Source: an uncultured Bacteroidales bacterium
GTDB taxonomy: Bacteria > Bacteroidota > Bacteroidia > Bacteroidales > Paludibacteraceae
NCBI GenBank assembly: GCA_900319005.1
Contig: ONMV01000008.1
Coordinates: forward strand, 1 to 64,000
Direction: 5' to 3'
DNA: 64,000 bases
The notes beneath the pieces were generated by a model, which was not told the origin of the DNA, ran no database searches, and was given only the letters and a program-made list of their open reading frames with translations. This document shows positions 33,928 to 41,097 of the stretch, piece after piece. The stretch's first letter is position 1. The number at the start of each line of letters is the position of its first letter. The position numbers and the translations under genes were made by a program.

Positions 33928-35022
33928 TTAAAAATCTACTTTTTCACCTATTCTTGCGTCCAAAAGGCGGATATGATGTTTCTCGGCTATCCGACGCGCA
34001 TTCTGCTCAGGTTCCTGCCAAGGATGCATCGCCAAAGCGAATTTATCATGGTGAACCGTAAAGTACTGCTCTGCCTGCAAGTCAAGCATAGCCTGCTCCA
34101 GACCTTCCGGCGTGGTGTGGATATATCGCCAGTTTTCGTTATACTGACCGTTTTCGAGGAAAGCGAGGTCGATGGTACCAAACCGCTCGCGGATTGCCTT
34201 AAAACGCTTGTCATAACCTCCGTCGCCGCCGATATAGACCTTGCGGTCACCGGATTCGACCATGAACGATGCCCAAAGGGTCTGGTTCCGTGTGCCCAAC
34301 AACCGATTACTAAAATGCCGACTTGGCAAACAGGTAATTTTTAATTCTTCATTTTTAATTTTTAATGCTTCACTCTCCTTCCAATCCATCTCTATAATCT
34401 GCTCGTCCGAGTAGCCCCAGTACCGCAAATAATCGGCTATTCCGAGAGGACAGATGACTTTTTTGACCTTCTTGCGGAGATCGCGGAGCGTAGCATAATC
34501 CATGTGGTCCCAATGCTCGTGCGTAACGATCAGCACATCGATCTCCGGCAGGTCTTCCGGGCGGTATATATCCGTTCCGGCAAAAGGCTTGAGCATCAGC
34601 GAAGCAGGAAACTCAGGTTTCAGAACCGGATCGACGAGAAAGAGCTTACCGCCGAGACTGAACAGGTACGAGGAATGTCCGAACCACACCACCCAATCGC
34701 TATCTTTCGGCAGCGCCTTCAGATCCGTTTTAACCGCTTCAATGGGTTCCTGCGGGATTCGGATTGTATCTTTGTCCAACATGAAACGCTTGAGCATTTT
34801 GAACGTACGGTGTTTGGCGTCCGGACCGTTTGTATCGCCCGTAAACTGCGGCGTCGGTTCCTCGTTTTGGAACATGCCGTTGTAGTAATGGGGAGAGCCT
34901 TGTATCTTCTCTTTTGAGACTTGCCGGTACACGCCAAAAGCCGGATGTGCCAACACACCTGCCACCACTCCTGCGATTAAAACGATTATTCCGACAACAA
35001 TCAATACTATCTTCATTTTCAT
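33928..35022 (-). CDS. membrane-anchored metallo-beta-lactamase-fold hydrolase (UlaG/NAPE-PLD-like)
   Basis: 364 residues. One N-terminal membrane helix (MKMKIVLIVVGIIVLIAGVV), then an MBL fold: DSDWVVWFGHSSYLFSLGGK, LIVTHEHWDHMDY (HxHxDH), GGDGGYDKRF and HHDKFALAMHPW. The pattern is that of NAPE-PLD/UlaG-type lactonases or phosphodiesterases. An in-frame insert at residues about 230-240 (LKIKNEELKI, DNA 34335-34367) is built from a repeat also found between genes at 53361-53417. Its promoter is at 35050-35080. Confidence 0.85.
   Translation of the reverse strand: MKMKIVLIVVGIIVLIAGVVAGVLAHPAFGVYRQVSKEKIQGSPHYYNGMFQNEEPTPQFTGDTNGPDAKHRTFKMLKRFMLDKDTIRIPQEPIEAVKTDLKALPKDSDWVVWFGHSSYLFSLGGKLFLVDPVLKPEFPASLMLKPFAGTDIYRPEDLPEIDVLIVTHEHWDHMDYATLRDLRKKVKKVICPLGIADYLRYWGYSDEQIIEMDWKESEALKIKNEELKITCLPSRHFSNRLLGTRNQTLWASFMVESGDRKVYIGGDGGYDKRFKAIRERFGTIDLAFLENGQYNENWRYIHTTPEGLEQAMLDLQAEQYFTVHHDKFALAMHPWQEPEQNARRIAEKHHIRLLDARIGEKVDF
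34335..34367 (-). repeat. AATTAAAAATT filler repeat inside the MBL gene
   Basis: AATTTTTAATTCTTCATTTT and continuing units insert about ten residues in frame (KIKNEELKI). The same units fill the lpxC-lpxA gap at 53361-53417. Confidence 0.7.
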
Positions 35023-35049
35023 TCCTTTTGTTGTATTCAAAATGTGCTG

Positions 35050-35080
35050 CAAAGGTACAATATTTTTCTCACATATGCAA
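35050..35080 (-). promoter_or_regulatory. promoter of the MBL-fold gene
   Basis: Minus strand TTG (35080-35078), 20 bp, TACCTTTG (35057-35050). Confidence 0.85.
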
Positions 35081-35164
35081 GTAAAAAGTGCAAAAAATGC
35101 CGTAGTTATAATTTGTTCACCTCACAAAAGTAGAGAACTGGCTCAAAAACACAGGATTCTAAGT

Positions 35165-35433
35165 ATGGAAACAATCAAACTATCCAACGGCGTCGAGATG
35201 CCTTTATTAGGTTACGGCGTTTTTCAAGTTCCGCCACAGGAAGCGAGATGACACCCACGCCACCGGCACGTGCTATGCCTTGGCAACGCTTGTCAACGAA
35301 GAGGAAGGCAAGGACAAACTGACCATGCACGCCGTACGCTATCTGGACAAATACGTGAAGATCGACGGGGCGCTGGTGGATTGCCGAGCGCGAGCAGTAT
35401 TTCGAGTGGTCTGCTTTTCCGCCGTTGGCGTAA
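35165..35433 (+). pseudogene. deletion scar joining an aldo/keto reductase start to a SnoaL-like end
   Basis: 35165-35251 encodes METIKLSNGVEMPLLGYGVF then QVPPQEAR and stop, the N-terminus of an aldo/keto reductase. From about 35245 another frame reads DDTHATGTCYALATLVNEEE ... YLDKYVKIDG, then after a frameshift near 35365 RWWIAEREQYFEWSAFPPLA and stop, the C-terminal half of a SnoaL/NTF2-like protein. A single deletion probably fused two genes and a later frameshift broke the remainder. A terminator follows at 35450. Confidence 0.75.
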
Positions 35434-35449
35434 AAACACATTCTCAATC

Positions 35450-35481
35450 AGCGGCTCACATCGCTGTGAGTCGCTTTTTTT
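35450..35481 (+). terminator. terminator after the SnoaL-like remnant
   Basis: AGCGGCTCACA (35450-35460) pairs with TGTGAGTCGCT (35465-35475), one mismatch, loop TCGC, then T7. Confidence 0.9.
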
Positions 35482-35516
35482 CTACTTTCGGGGGAAAAGC
35501 AAAAAGAAAGAAATTC

Positions 35517-35963
35517 CTATTTGGAAAACCTTTCGCCGACGAAGCCGTTGCTGACCTCACCGCTTATCAGGTCGAAATGTTTGAATACAGGAGGAGTCGG
35601 ATTCAAGTCATAATAATCCATTTCTGCTATCGGAAGCACGAAATATACGATTTGGTCGTAACGCTCATACAGGCGCGGCAACACCGGGTTATTCTCAAAA
35701 ATCCAGCGTTTCACATCCTCCTCAACCTCAAAACTGACTGCCCCTTTGCAGCGGACAGAGATACGTCCGGCACTCGCCAACAGTTCTATATTCGGGTTGT
35801 CTTGCAGTTGCTGCCAGACGGCTTTCTTGGGCGAAGTGGCGAAATACAGCCGCACGCCCTCTTGTTTCATTATTTGGAACACACGGAGCTCGGGTTTGTT
35901 GTTACAAACAGTAGCCAAAGCCACCTCATTATGTTCTTGCAGAAAATCCAATGCTCTTTGCAT
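35517..35963 (-). CDS. pyridoxamine 5'-phosphate oxidase-family flavin-binding protein
   Basis: 148 residues of the split-barrel flavin-binding fold: ALDFLQEHNEVALATVCNNK, VRLYFATSPKKAVWQQLQDN, and ELLASAGRISVRCKGAVSFE. Short members of this type bind FMN or F420-like cofactors; the specific reaction is unknown. It ends 3 bp downstream of the SIR2-like region, so may belong to that transcript. Confidence 0.82.
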   Translation of the reverse strand: MQRALDFLQEHNEVALATVCNNKPELRVFQIMKQEGVRLYFATSPKKAVWQQLQDNPNIELLASAGRISVRCKGAVSFEVEEDVKRWIFENNPVLPRLYERYDQIVYFVLPIAEMDYYDLNPTPPVFKHFDLISGEVSNGFVGERFSK

Positions 35964-35965
35964 GA

Positions 35966-36779
35966 TTAGTGGTGATTTAGTTGTGAAATGATACGATTGA
36001 TGTCTTCGGTGAAGGGGATAAAATGCTCAATACCTGCTTGGTACGGCTGCGGGTAGTCGCGGTTGAAACGGACGAGCGTGGTGTCGGGGAGCTGCGCTGC
36101 CATCCTCTCAAACGGCATTCGGATGATCACCGGCGTATTGAACCCCACGCCGAACTCCAACAGCAGCAGCCGTTTGTCAGCAGCCTGTTGCACAAACGCG
36201 CTATACCGCTGCCACCGGCTCGCCGTCCGGCGTGTGCGGAACCATTTCCGACGAAATACGGCAATCGCGTATCTCAGGCAGCACGCGCTCAACCCATTCG
36301 CGGTTATTATAAAGCTCTTTCGGCTCACCCGAAGCCGGCTGGAAAAAGGCGTAGTCTCCTTGCGTGGCGAAGATCCGCTCCGCCGCAAAACCCGCCATCT
36401 CAAACTGCGCGTCCACATTGGTCGTCAGCACGAAATAATCCTTCTCCCGCACGACCTCCAACAGCTCTTTGTACAGCGGCAGCGCACCTGTTCGATACCG
36501 TGCGAACCATATATGTTTTGCCCAGTATGCCCACCTCTCTTCCTCCGTCTCAAACGGGTAGAACCCGGCGGTATAGAGGTCGGTGAACCGGTAGCGGGCA
36601 ATCCACTCGCTGAACTCGCGCCGGAAATCCTCTCCCGCGTAGTCCAATCCGGCAGCGGTAGTCAGTCCTGCTCCGGCTCCGATAAGCACGTAGTCCGCCT
36701 CCCGGACGAGCCGCCGCAACTGCTCCACGCGCTCAGAGAAGGGCGCGATAGATGGCGTAATCTTTGTCGAGAAATACAT
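35966..36779 (-). pseudogene. SIR2-family (SirTM-like) protein, frameshifted
   Basis: The N-terminal two thirds (from ATG at 36779) read YVLIGAGAGLTTAAGLDYAG, a Rossmann NAD site, and DYFVLTTNVDAQFEMAGF, the sirtuin TNxD core. That frame ends at 36201 after VPHTPDGEPVAAV. The family C-terminus continues in another frame: LLLLEFGVGFNTPVIIRMPF ... DINRIISQLNHH ending at 35966. The family's Cys-rich segment is also shortened at the junction. Either a real frameshift or a base error. The gene follows a Zn-macrodomain gene, the gene pair of bacterial protein ADP-ribosylation systems. Confidence 0.75.
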
Positions 36780-37494
36780 TGAATACAATCGTTTTGAGGT
36801 TCTTTCTCGGAAACTGTTTCACCGTGCTGACGGCTATCTCTGCCGCCCGTTGGTTGGGAAAACGGAACACACCCGTGGAGATGCAGCAGAAAGCGATGCT
36901 CTCCAAGCCGTTCTCCTCCGCCAGTTCCATACACCGGCGGTAACACGACGCCAACTGCTCCTCTTGCTGCTTGGTCGGCCGGTCGTCCGTCACAATCGGT
37001 CCGACGGTGTGCAGCACGTACTTGGCAGGCAGGTTGTAGCCGTGTGTGATGAACGCATCGCCTGTCGCCAACAGCCGTCCTTGCATGTGGTCGTAGCACG
37101 CCTTACGCAGTTGCAGACCTGCCGCCGAATGGATGCAGTTGTCAATGCAGTTGTGCAGCGGCGACCAGCAACCTAAGGCCTGCGCGTTGGCTGCATTCAC
37201 GATAGCGTCCGCCTGCAAACGGGTGATGTCGCCCTGCCAGAGCAGAAAAGGATTGCTCTCGGCGTCGGACTTCAGACTTTCTATTGTCACCACTCCTTTG
37301 TCCGCCGCCTGCGCTTGCAGTTCCGCGTCCTGCATGGCGAGGAACTCCTCAGGCAGTTCTTTCGGCTCCCACACATTCATCAACGCCCGCAGCAGCCGTT
37401 GACGCTCGCCCGGCGAAGACGGTATCCGGCAACGGACTTGCTCGTCCGCCGCCAGATACGCAATGCTCTTTTCTATGTTCGCCTGTCTGTCCAT
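36733..37494 (-). CDS. Zn-macrodomain protein ADP-ribose hydrolase
   Basis: 253 residues from ATG at 37494 (MDRQANIEKSIAYLAADEQV). A helical N-terminal region (1-85) precedes a macrodomain: LLWQGDITRLQADAIVNAAN, ALGCWSPLHNCIDNCIHSAA, YNLPAKYVLHTVGPIV, and IAFCCISTGVFRFPNQRAAE. The CxxxxHxCID stretch fits Zn-dependent macrodomains, which remove ADP-ribose added by SirTM sirtuins in operons of Firmicutes. The expected GcvH-L and LplA2 partners are not visible here. Overlaps the SIR2 start by about 45 bp. Confidence 0.85.
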   Translation of the reverse strand: MDRQANIEKSIAYLAADEQVRCRIPSSPGERQRLLRALMNVWEPKELPEEFLAMQDAELQAQAADKGVVTIESLKSDAESNPFLLWQGDITRLQADAIVNAANAQALGCWSPLHNCIDNCIHSAAGLQLRKACYDHMQGRLLATGDAFITHGYNLPAKYVLHTVGPIVTDDRPTKQQEEQLASCYRRCMELAEENGLESIAFCCISTGVFRFPNQRAAEIAVSTVKQFPRKNLKTIVFNVFLDKDYAIYRALL

Positions 37495-37560
37495 TATTTC
37501 TCGCTGCGTATTTTCTTCATAATGTTTATAATTTAGTTGGTTGTTTTTCAAAATCCGCTG

Positions 37561-37591
37561 CAAAATTACTACATTTTTTTCATTCCCACAA
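37561..37591 (-). promoter_or_regulatory. promoter of the macrodomain-SIR2 operon
   Basis: Minus strand TTG (37591-37589), 20 bp, TAATTTTG (37568-37561). The 339-bp gap 37495-37833 holds only this promoter, the divergent one at 37756 and AT-rich DNA between them. Confidence 0.85.
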
Positions 37592-37755
37592 GAAGGCACA
37601 AGAAAGTGGCTTACTTACCAAAAAGTAGGAATTGCGTAAATACACGCCAAACTGCCATGCAAAAAAATGCAAATATTTTTATTTTTATTTTTTACTCAAA
37701 GAAATTTGGTTAATCTCAGAAAAACATCACTTTTGGTCAAAAAGACCTTCGAAAA

Positions 37756-37786
37756 CTTGCATATATCAGAAAAAAGAAGTACTTTT
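37756..37786 (+). promoter_or_regulatory. promoter of the esterase-like gene
   Basis: TTG 37756-37758, 20 bp, TACTTTTG 37779-37786. Confidence 0.85.
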
Positions 37787-37833
37787 GTAAGTTAATTCGT
37801 GCAAGTTAGAAAAAGCGAAATACGGTAAATGTT

Positions 37834-38526
37834 ATGAAACAGCAGACTACCATAGGCGGGCGGGAATGCCTGCTTTATACCGACGGGCAGCCGCAGGTGT
37901 TGCTCATTCAGACGCTCGGAGAACACGAGCATAATTCGATTGACACAGAGGTGGAACTCATCCGCAAGGCGGTGCCGGTGCCCTTTGTCATGGCGGCTTT
38001 TGCCATTCGCGACTGGGAAGCGGAACTCACACCATGGCACGACCCCGAGGTGTCGAAACGCACGATTGTCGGCGAACTGGCAGGCGAGACCTTGCTCTAC
38101 TTGACGGACGAACTGATTCCGTATTTGCGCAAGCAGTATGGTACATTGCCTATTGTGCTTGGCGGTTATTCTTTAGGAGGATTATTCTCGCTCTGGGCAG
38201 CCTCGCAGACGGATGTACTGACCGCCGTAGCCGCTATGTCACCATCACTATGGATTGCCAATTGGGCGGAGTATTCCGCCGCGCACCCTGTCCGCACGCA
38301 GTACGTGTACCTCAGTCTCGGCGACCGCGAAGAGTTCACACGCAACAGGGCGGTAGCGCAGGTTGGCAACAATGTCCGTGCGGAATATGCACATCTGGCG
38401 GAGCAACTCGGTACCGGCAGATGCACACTCGAATGGAACCCCGGCAATCATTTTGCCAACGGAGCCATCCGCACAGCCAAAGGCTTCGCGTGGTGCCTTT
38501 CGAAGCTAAAAAAACAATCCTGTTAG
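37834..38526 (+). CDS. alpha/beta hydrolase (esterase-like)
   Basis: 230 residues, cytoplasmic. Nucleophile elbow GGYSLGG near residue 110, SLGDREEFTRN supplying the likely acid, and GNHFANGAI the histidine. This is the layout of a putative esterase (esterase D-like). Substrate unknown. Divergent from the macrodomain operon. Confidence 0.82.
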   Translation: MKQQTTIGGRECLLYTDGQPQVLLIQTLGEHEHNSIDTEVELIRKAVPVPFVMAAFAIRDWEAELTPWHDPEVSKRTIVGELAGETLLYLTDELIPYLRKQYGTLPIVLGGYSLGGLFSLWAASQTDVLTAVAAMSPSLWIANWAEYSAAHPVRTQYVYLSLGDREEFTRNRAVAQVGNNVRAEYAHLAEQLGTGRCTLEWNPGNHFANGAIRTAKGFAWCLSKLKKQSC

Positions 38527-38552
38527 CAACGAAATATAAAAGAATATATTGA

Positions 38553-38732
38553 CCAGTTTATGATAAAGATACAAGGGACGGACAACTGCGCTCGTACTGC
38601 GAGGCGAACGGCTTCCGTTATGTGCGTAATGACGATTCTCTCCGCGCCAAGCACGGCGAACTGCCGGTGGTGGTCAATTATTTCTACCACGAGACCATCA
38701 CCAAATCCGCACAAAAGCAACAAATAGGCTAA
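38553..38732 (+). pseudogene. C-terminal remnant of an unrecognised gene
   Basis: After a TGA at 38550, 59 codons remain open with no start: RDGQLRSYCEANGFRYVRND, DSLRAKHGELPVVVNYFYHE, TITKSAQKQQIG and stop. The composition looks coding (GC-rich third positions). I do not recognise the family. It ends in tandem ATAGGCTAA repeats before the island II promoter. Confidence 0.5.
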
Positions 38733-38775
38733 ATAGGCTAACCGACCGACGAGCAAAAATAAAATGGCGAAAAAC

Positions 38776-38806
38776 TTGCATAAGTCGTAAAAATGTAGTA
38801 TCTTTG
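38776..38806 (+). promoter_or_regulatory. promoter of the island II basic protein
   Basis: TTG 38776-38778, 20 bp, TATCTTTG 38799-38806. Confidence 0.85.
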
Positions 38807-38826
38807 CACTCAGTTTTAGCATAGTA

Positions 38827-38881
38827 TATTAGGCTTTTATTAGGTTATTATTAGGATATTACTTTATTTTTAATATGATAC
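38827..38881 (+). repeat. tandem 11-bp repeats in the leader (iteron-like)
   Basis: Units starting at 38827, 38838 and 38849 read TATTAGGCTTT, TATTAGGTTAT and TATTAGGATAT; two weaker units (TACTTTATTTT, TAATATGATAC) keep the 11-bp phase. They begin 20 bp after the -7 element, matching the array before the island I paralogue (6881-6924), which has a different repeat sequence. Confidence 0.75.
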
Positions 38882-38918
38882 TAAGCCGAGAAGAGCCTGA
38901 CGATAGCGAGAAAAAGAC

Positions 38919-39401
38919 ATGGCAGAAGTTATTTATCAAGACCCCGTCCAAGAGATTCGCGGCACACTGACCAAGGACGGAACCATCCATCGCCGCAAGT
39001 ATTACCGTGACGCAAACGGCAAAATCATCGGAGCCTCCAAACCCGAAGCGTACCAGATTCTCTATCCGCGCAACTGGAAGAAGAATCCCGCAAAAGGCAA
39101 GGAACTGGAGCATCAGCTTCGGTTCAAAGCCGCGTGTGCCGAGACCAAGCGTATTCTCATGGCTGCCAAATACCTCAAAGCGCAAGCCACCCAATCGACC
39201 AGCCCTGCGCTTCCATCGGACTACACGCCTACGTCCGAAGACCTTGCCACGCTCCAATACTGGCAGGACCGCTTCAAAGCCCAACTCCAAAAGCCCGAAC
39301 CCGATGCACCCATCGATCCCAAAACCGGCAAACGCAAGCAGTACTTCCGCCTCGATGCCTTCATCCGCACATGCCTCCTCCGTGAAATGGAAGCGAAATA
39401 A
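38919..39401 (+). CDS. basic protein of unrecognised family, island II copy
   Basis: 160 residues, paralogue of the 7007-7543 product: V.YQDPVQEIRG, YYRDANGKII, PEAYQILYPRNWKKNPAKGK, ELEHQLRFKAACAETKRILM, DAPIDPKTGKRKQYFRLDAF and IRTCLLREMEAK align along the length. Many Lys and Arg, no signal peptide or membrane helix. The two copies differ greatly in sequence but keep gene position, promoter type and 11-bp iteron-like leader. A third, broken relative lies at 43023-43232. Function unknown; nucleic-acid binding is plausible. Confidence 0.7.
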   Translation: MAEVIYQDPVQEIRGTLTKDGTIHRRKYYRDANGKIIGASKPEAYQILYPRNWKKNPAKGKELEHQLRFKAACAETKRILMAAKYLKAQATQSTSPALPSDYTPTSEDLATLQYWQDRFKAQLQKPEPDAPIDPKTGKRKQYFRLDAFIRTCLLREMEAK

Positions 39402-39473
39402 CGCTTTAACGTCGCATTGCGAGCATTTTAAGATAAAAAACGCGTTTCCCAAATGCTTTTTTTGTCCATTTCC

Positions 39474-39522
39474 TTGCAAATGTCAAAAAAAAGCAGTAAC
39501 TTTGCAGCCGAAAGTTGCAAAG
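39474..39522 (+). promoter_or_regulatory. promoter with palindromic start region, island II
   Basis: TTG 39474-39476, 20 bp, TAACTTTG 39497-39504. CTTTGCA (39500-39506) pairs with TGCAAAG (39516-39522), nearly the same as at 7685-7707 in island I. Confidence 0.85.
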
Positions 39523-39532
39523 AGTTAGTTAT

Positions 39533-39922
39533 ATGGACTTTAAGATCTTGAATTTTACGATTTTTTGCGTCAATAACGTGGCTTCTTATCTGAACAAAAG
39601 CGCAAAGGACGTGTATCATGCCATGCAGAACGCAGGTTTGATAGATGGTTATATTGTGCCATGTTACGATGTTTTGCACTCATTCTCAAAGGAATACATA
39701 GTGGATGATTTAGTGTCGCTTATGCGGCAGAAAGGAGCTCGCATTGTGAAACTCTTTGCTGAGCAAGCGGGACTTTCGTACGAAGAGGCCTTGGGAAAGT
39801 TCTATGATTCCACAACATACGACCTTATCAGCAACGGCATAGCCGACATGCATTGTTTCAGCGATGAATACCTCGCTGATGAACTTTTGATAGAATTAGG
39901 TTATAAGCAAAAAATGACATAA
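39533..39922 (+). CDS. DUF3791-like protein (antitoxin-type)
   Basis: 129 residues from ATG at 39533 (MDFKILNFTIFCVNNVASYL). Residues 1-65 match DUF3791: FCV, SAKDVYHAMQNAGLIDGYI, CYDVLHSFSKEYIVDDL. The second half (LFAEQAGLSYEEALGKFYDS, TTYDLISNGIADMHCFSDEY, LADELLIELG) resembles a companion small-protein family often coded next to DUF3791, so two antitoxin-type modules look fused. DUF3791 usually pairs with a DUF3990 ADP-ribosyltransferase-like toxin; none is visible here. The gene is inserted between promoter and conserved leader compared with island I. Confidence 0.65.
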   Translation: MDFKILNFTIFCVNNVASYLNKSAKDVYHAMQNAGLIDGYIVPCYDVLHSFSKEYIVDDLVSLMRQKGARIVKLFAEQAGLSYEEALGKFYDSTTYDLISNGIADMHCFSDEYLADELLIELGYKQKMT

Positions 39923-39961
39923 ATCGTCCCTCTCTGAGATGTTAACCTATATAAAATAAAT

Positions 39962-40050
39962 AATCTATCGGCCAATCTTGACCGATATAAAACAAATTAA
40001 CAACCACCGCCTATGGCATAAAACAACAGACAAACAACATACATAAATAA
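39962..40050 (+). repeat. conserved ~90-bp leader, copy 2
   Basis: Repeats 7711-7803: 26-bp block at 39962-39987 and identical 52-bp block at 39999-40050, with the same ATG GCA TAA mini-frame. The spacer between blocks differs, suggesting the blocks rather than the spacer are selected. Confidence 0.85.
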
Positions 40051-40071
40051 GCATTTGCTTTATTAAGGAGC

Positions 40072-40182
40072 CGTTCAATCTTCCACAAATTGAAAACTTC
40101 ATTCCGAAATATAGCGAATGTTCACACCGTGAGTGTGGACTTTCTGCATGTATTGGATGAAGTGGGAGTGGAAGCCCGAACG
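40072..40182 (+). ncRNA. candidate structured RNA 2 in the island II leader
   Basis: A 110-nt fold: P1 40072-40076/40178-40182 (CGTTC/GAACG), P2 40080-40085/40169-40174 (CTTCCA/TGGAAG), P3 40096-40111/40151-40163 (ACTTCAT with ATGAAGT, CC with GG, AATA with TATT), and an apical stem 40120-40127/40133-40140 (one wobble, loop CGTGA). It sits 21 nt after the conserved leader and 62 nt before the next ATG, like structured RNA 1, with unrelated sequence. Confidence 0.6.
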
Positions 40183-40196
40183 ACCCAATATAATTT

Positions 40197-40219
40197 AAAG
40201 CGAAAGTTCGCACTTTTTT
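40197..40219 (+). terminator. terminator-like hairpin before the island II cargo start
   Basis: AAAG...CTTT flank a small GCGA-AAGT-TCGC stem, then T6 (40214-40219), 25 bp before the ATG at 40245. Its position after a structured leader and before a gene would suit attenuation. The stem is short, so strength is uncertain. Confidence 0.45.
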
Positions 40220-40244
40220 ATTTAACCATAAAAACAAATTTATT

Positions 40245-40640
40245 ATGAAACGATTCTTATTAACTTTAGCGGTTCCATTTGTTTTAACCGCTGTACATGC
40301 ACAACACATGTCATTTGGCAACTATGTGTATCAAGACAACACATCTCAATCGCGACAGGCAACAATCAATGCAATTGTAGAAGCGGCTCAACGTGTCGAA
40401 GAAAATCAATATCGTACGTATGAAGATTTCTATACGATACAAAACCCAGAATCTTGTACCTTTGATAGCTATGAAGAAACTACATCATATGGAAAAGAGA
40501 CACACTATTTTGTTACAATTCCAGAATTAAATGTTACAGTAGAATGTAAACCTTCTTCATATGCCAGAAAAAAAGTTTATGGAGTATCGCTTGTGCGAAA
40601 TGGAAACGGAAAGATTGTAAGGTATGGAATGGCTCAATAA
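40245..40640 (+). CDS. small secreted protein of unknown function
   Basis: 131 residues with a signal peptide (MKRFLLTLAVPFVLTAVHAQ). The mature part is polar with a strand-rich centre (ETHYFVTIPELNVTVECKPS) and no recognisable motif. AT-rich codon use. First of five AT-rich secreted or membrane genes in island II. Confidence 0.55.
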   Translation: MKRFLLTLAVPFVLTAVHAQHMSFGNYVYQDNTSQSRQATINAIVEAAQRVEENQYRTYEDFYTIQNPESCTFDSYEETTSYGKETHYFVTIPELNVTVECKPSSYARKKVYGVSLVRNGNGKIVRYGMAQ

Positions 40641-40650
40641 AAGTAATATT

Positions 40651-41097
40651 ATGAAGCGTGCATATATTTTGCTTATTGCAGTTATTACTTGTTTGTTTCT
40701 TGGAGCACAAGAATACACTCAGAAATGGAATGATTTCTACAAGCGGACAGAGTTTTATGATTCTTATGGGCGCATGATAGGCTATGCGAAGTATAACGAT
40801 TTTTATAATCGTATGGAATATTATGACGCTACAGGTAATCTACTAAAGACAGAGCAATATAATGACTTTTATAATCGTACCGATGTTAAGGACTCGAAAG
40901 GGAACTTACAATCTACCAGATCATATAATAGTTTTTATGATAGAGAGGAAATAAAAGATGATTATGGAAATGTTATTGGTTACAAGAAATGGAATGATTT
41001 CTATGGAAGATACGATATTTATAACTCAAAAGGAACATGTATAGGATATTACAAATATAATGACTTTTATAAGCGATGGGAATATCACGAAAATTAA
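40651..41097 (+). CDS. secreted protein made of 22-residue tandem repeats
   Basis: 148 residues from ATG at 40651: signal peptide (MKRAYILLIAVITCLFLGAQ), then five and a half 22-residue repeats, each opening KWNDFY or YNDFY and containing a D-x-x-G turn (KYNDFYNRMEYYDATGNLL, QYNDFYNRTDVKDSKGNLQ). The aromatic-rich turns recall MORN or YD-type repeats. Repeat number may vary between strains. Role unknown, surface binding plausible. Confidence 0.65.
   Translation: MKRAYILLIAVITCLFLGAQEYTQKWNDFYKRTEFYDSYGRMIGYAKYNDFYNRMEYYDATGNLLKTEQYNDFYNRTDVKDSKGNLQSTRSYNSFYDREEIKDDYGNVIGYKKWNDFYGRYDIYNSKGTCIGYYKYNDFYKRWEYHEN

Noticed and set aside
36023..36586. Plus-strand frames opposite the SIR2 gene
   Set aside because: Low-complexity Arg/Ser-rich translation; the minus strand holds the recognisable sirtuin.
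38827..38881. CRISPR array
   Set aside because: Repeats are only 7-11 bp in tandem without spacers, and there are no cas genes.
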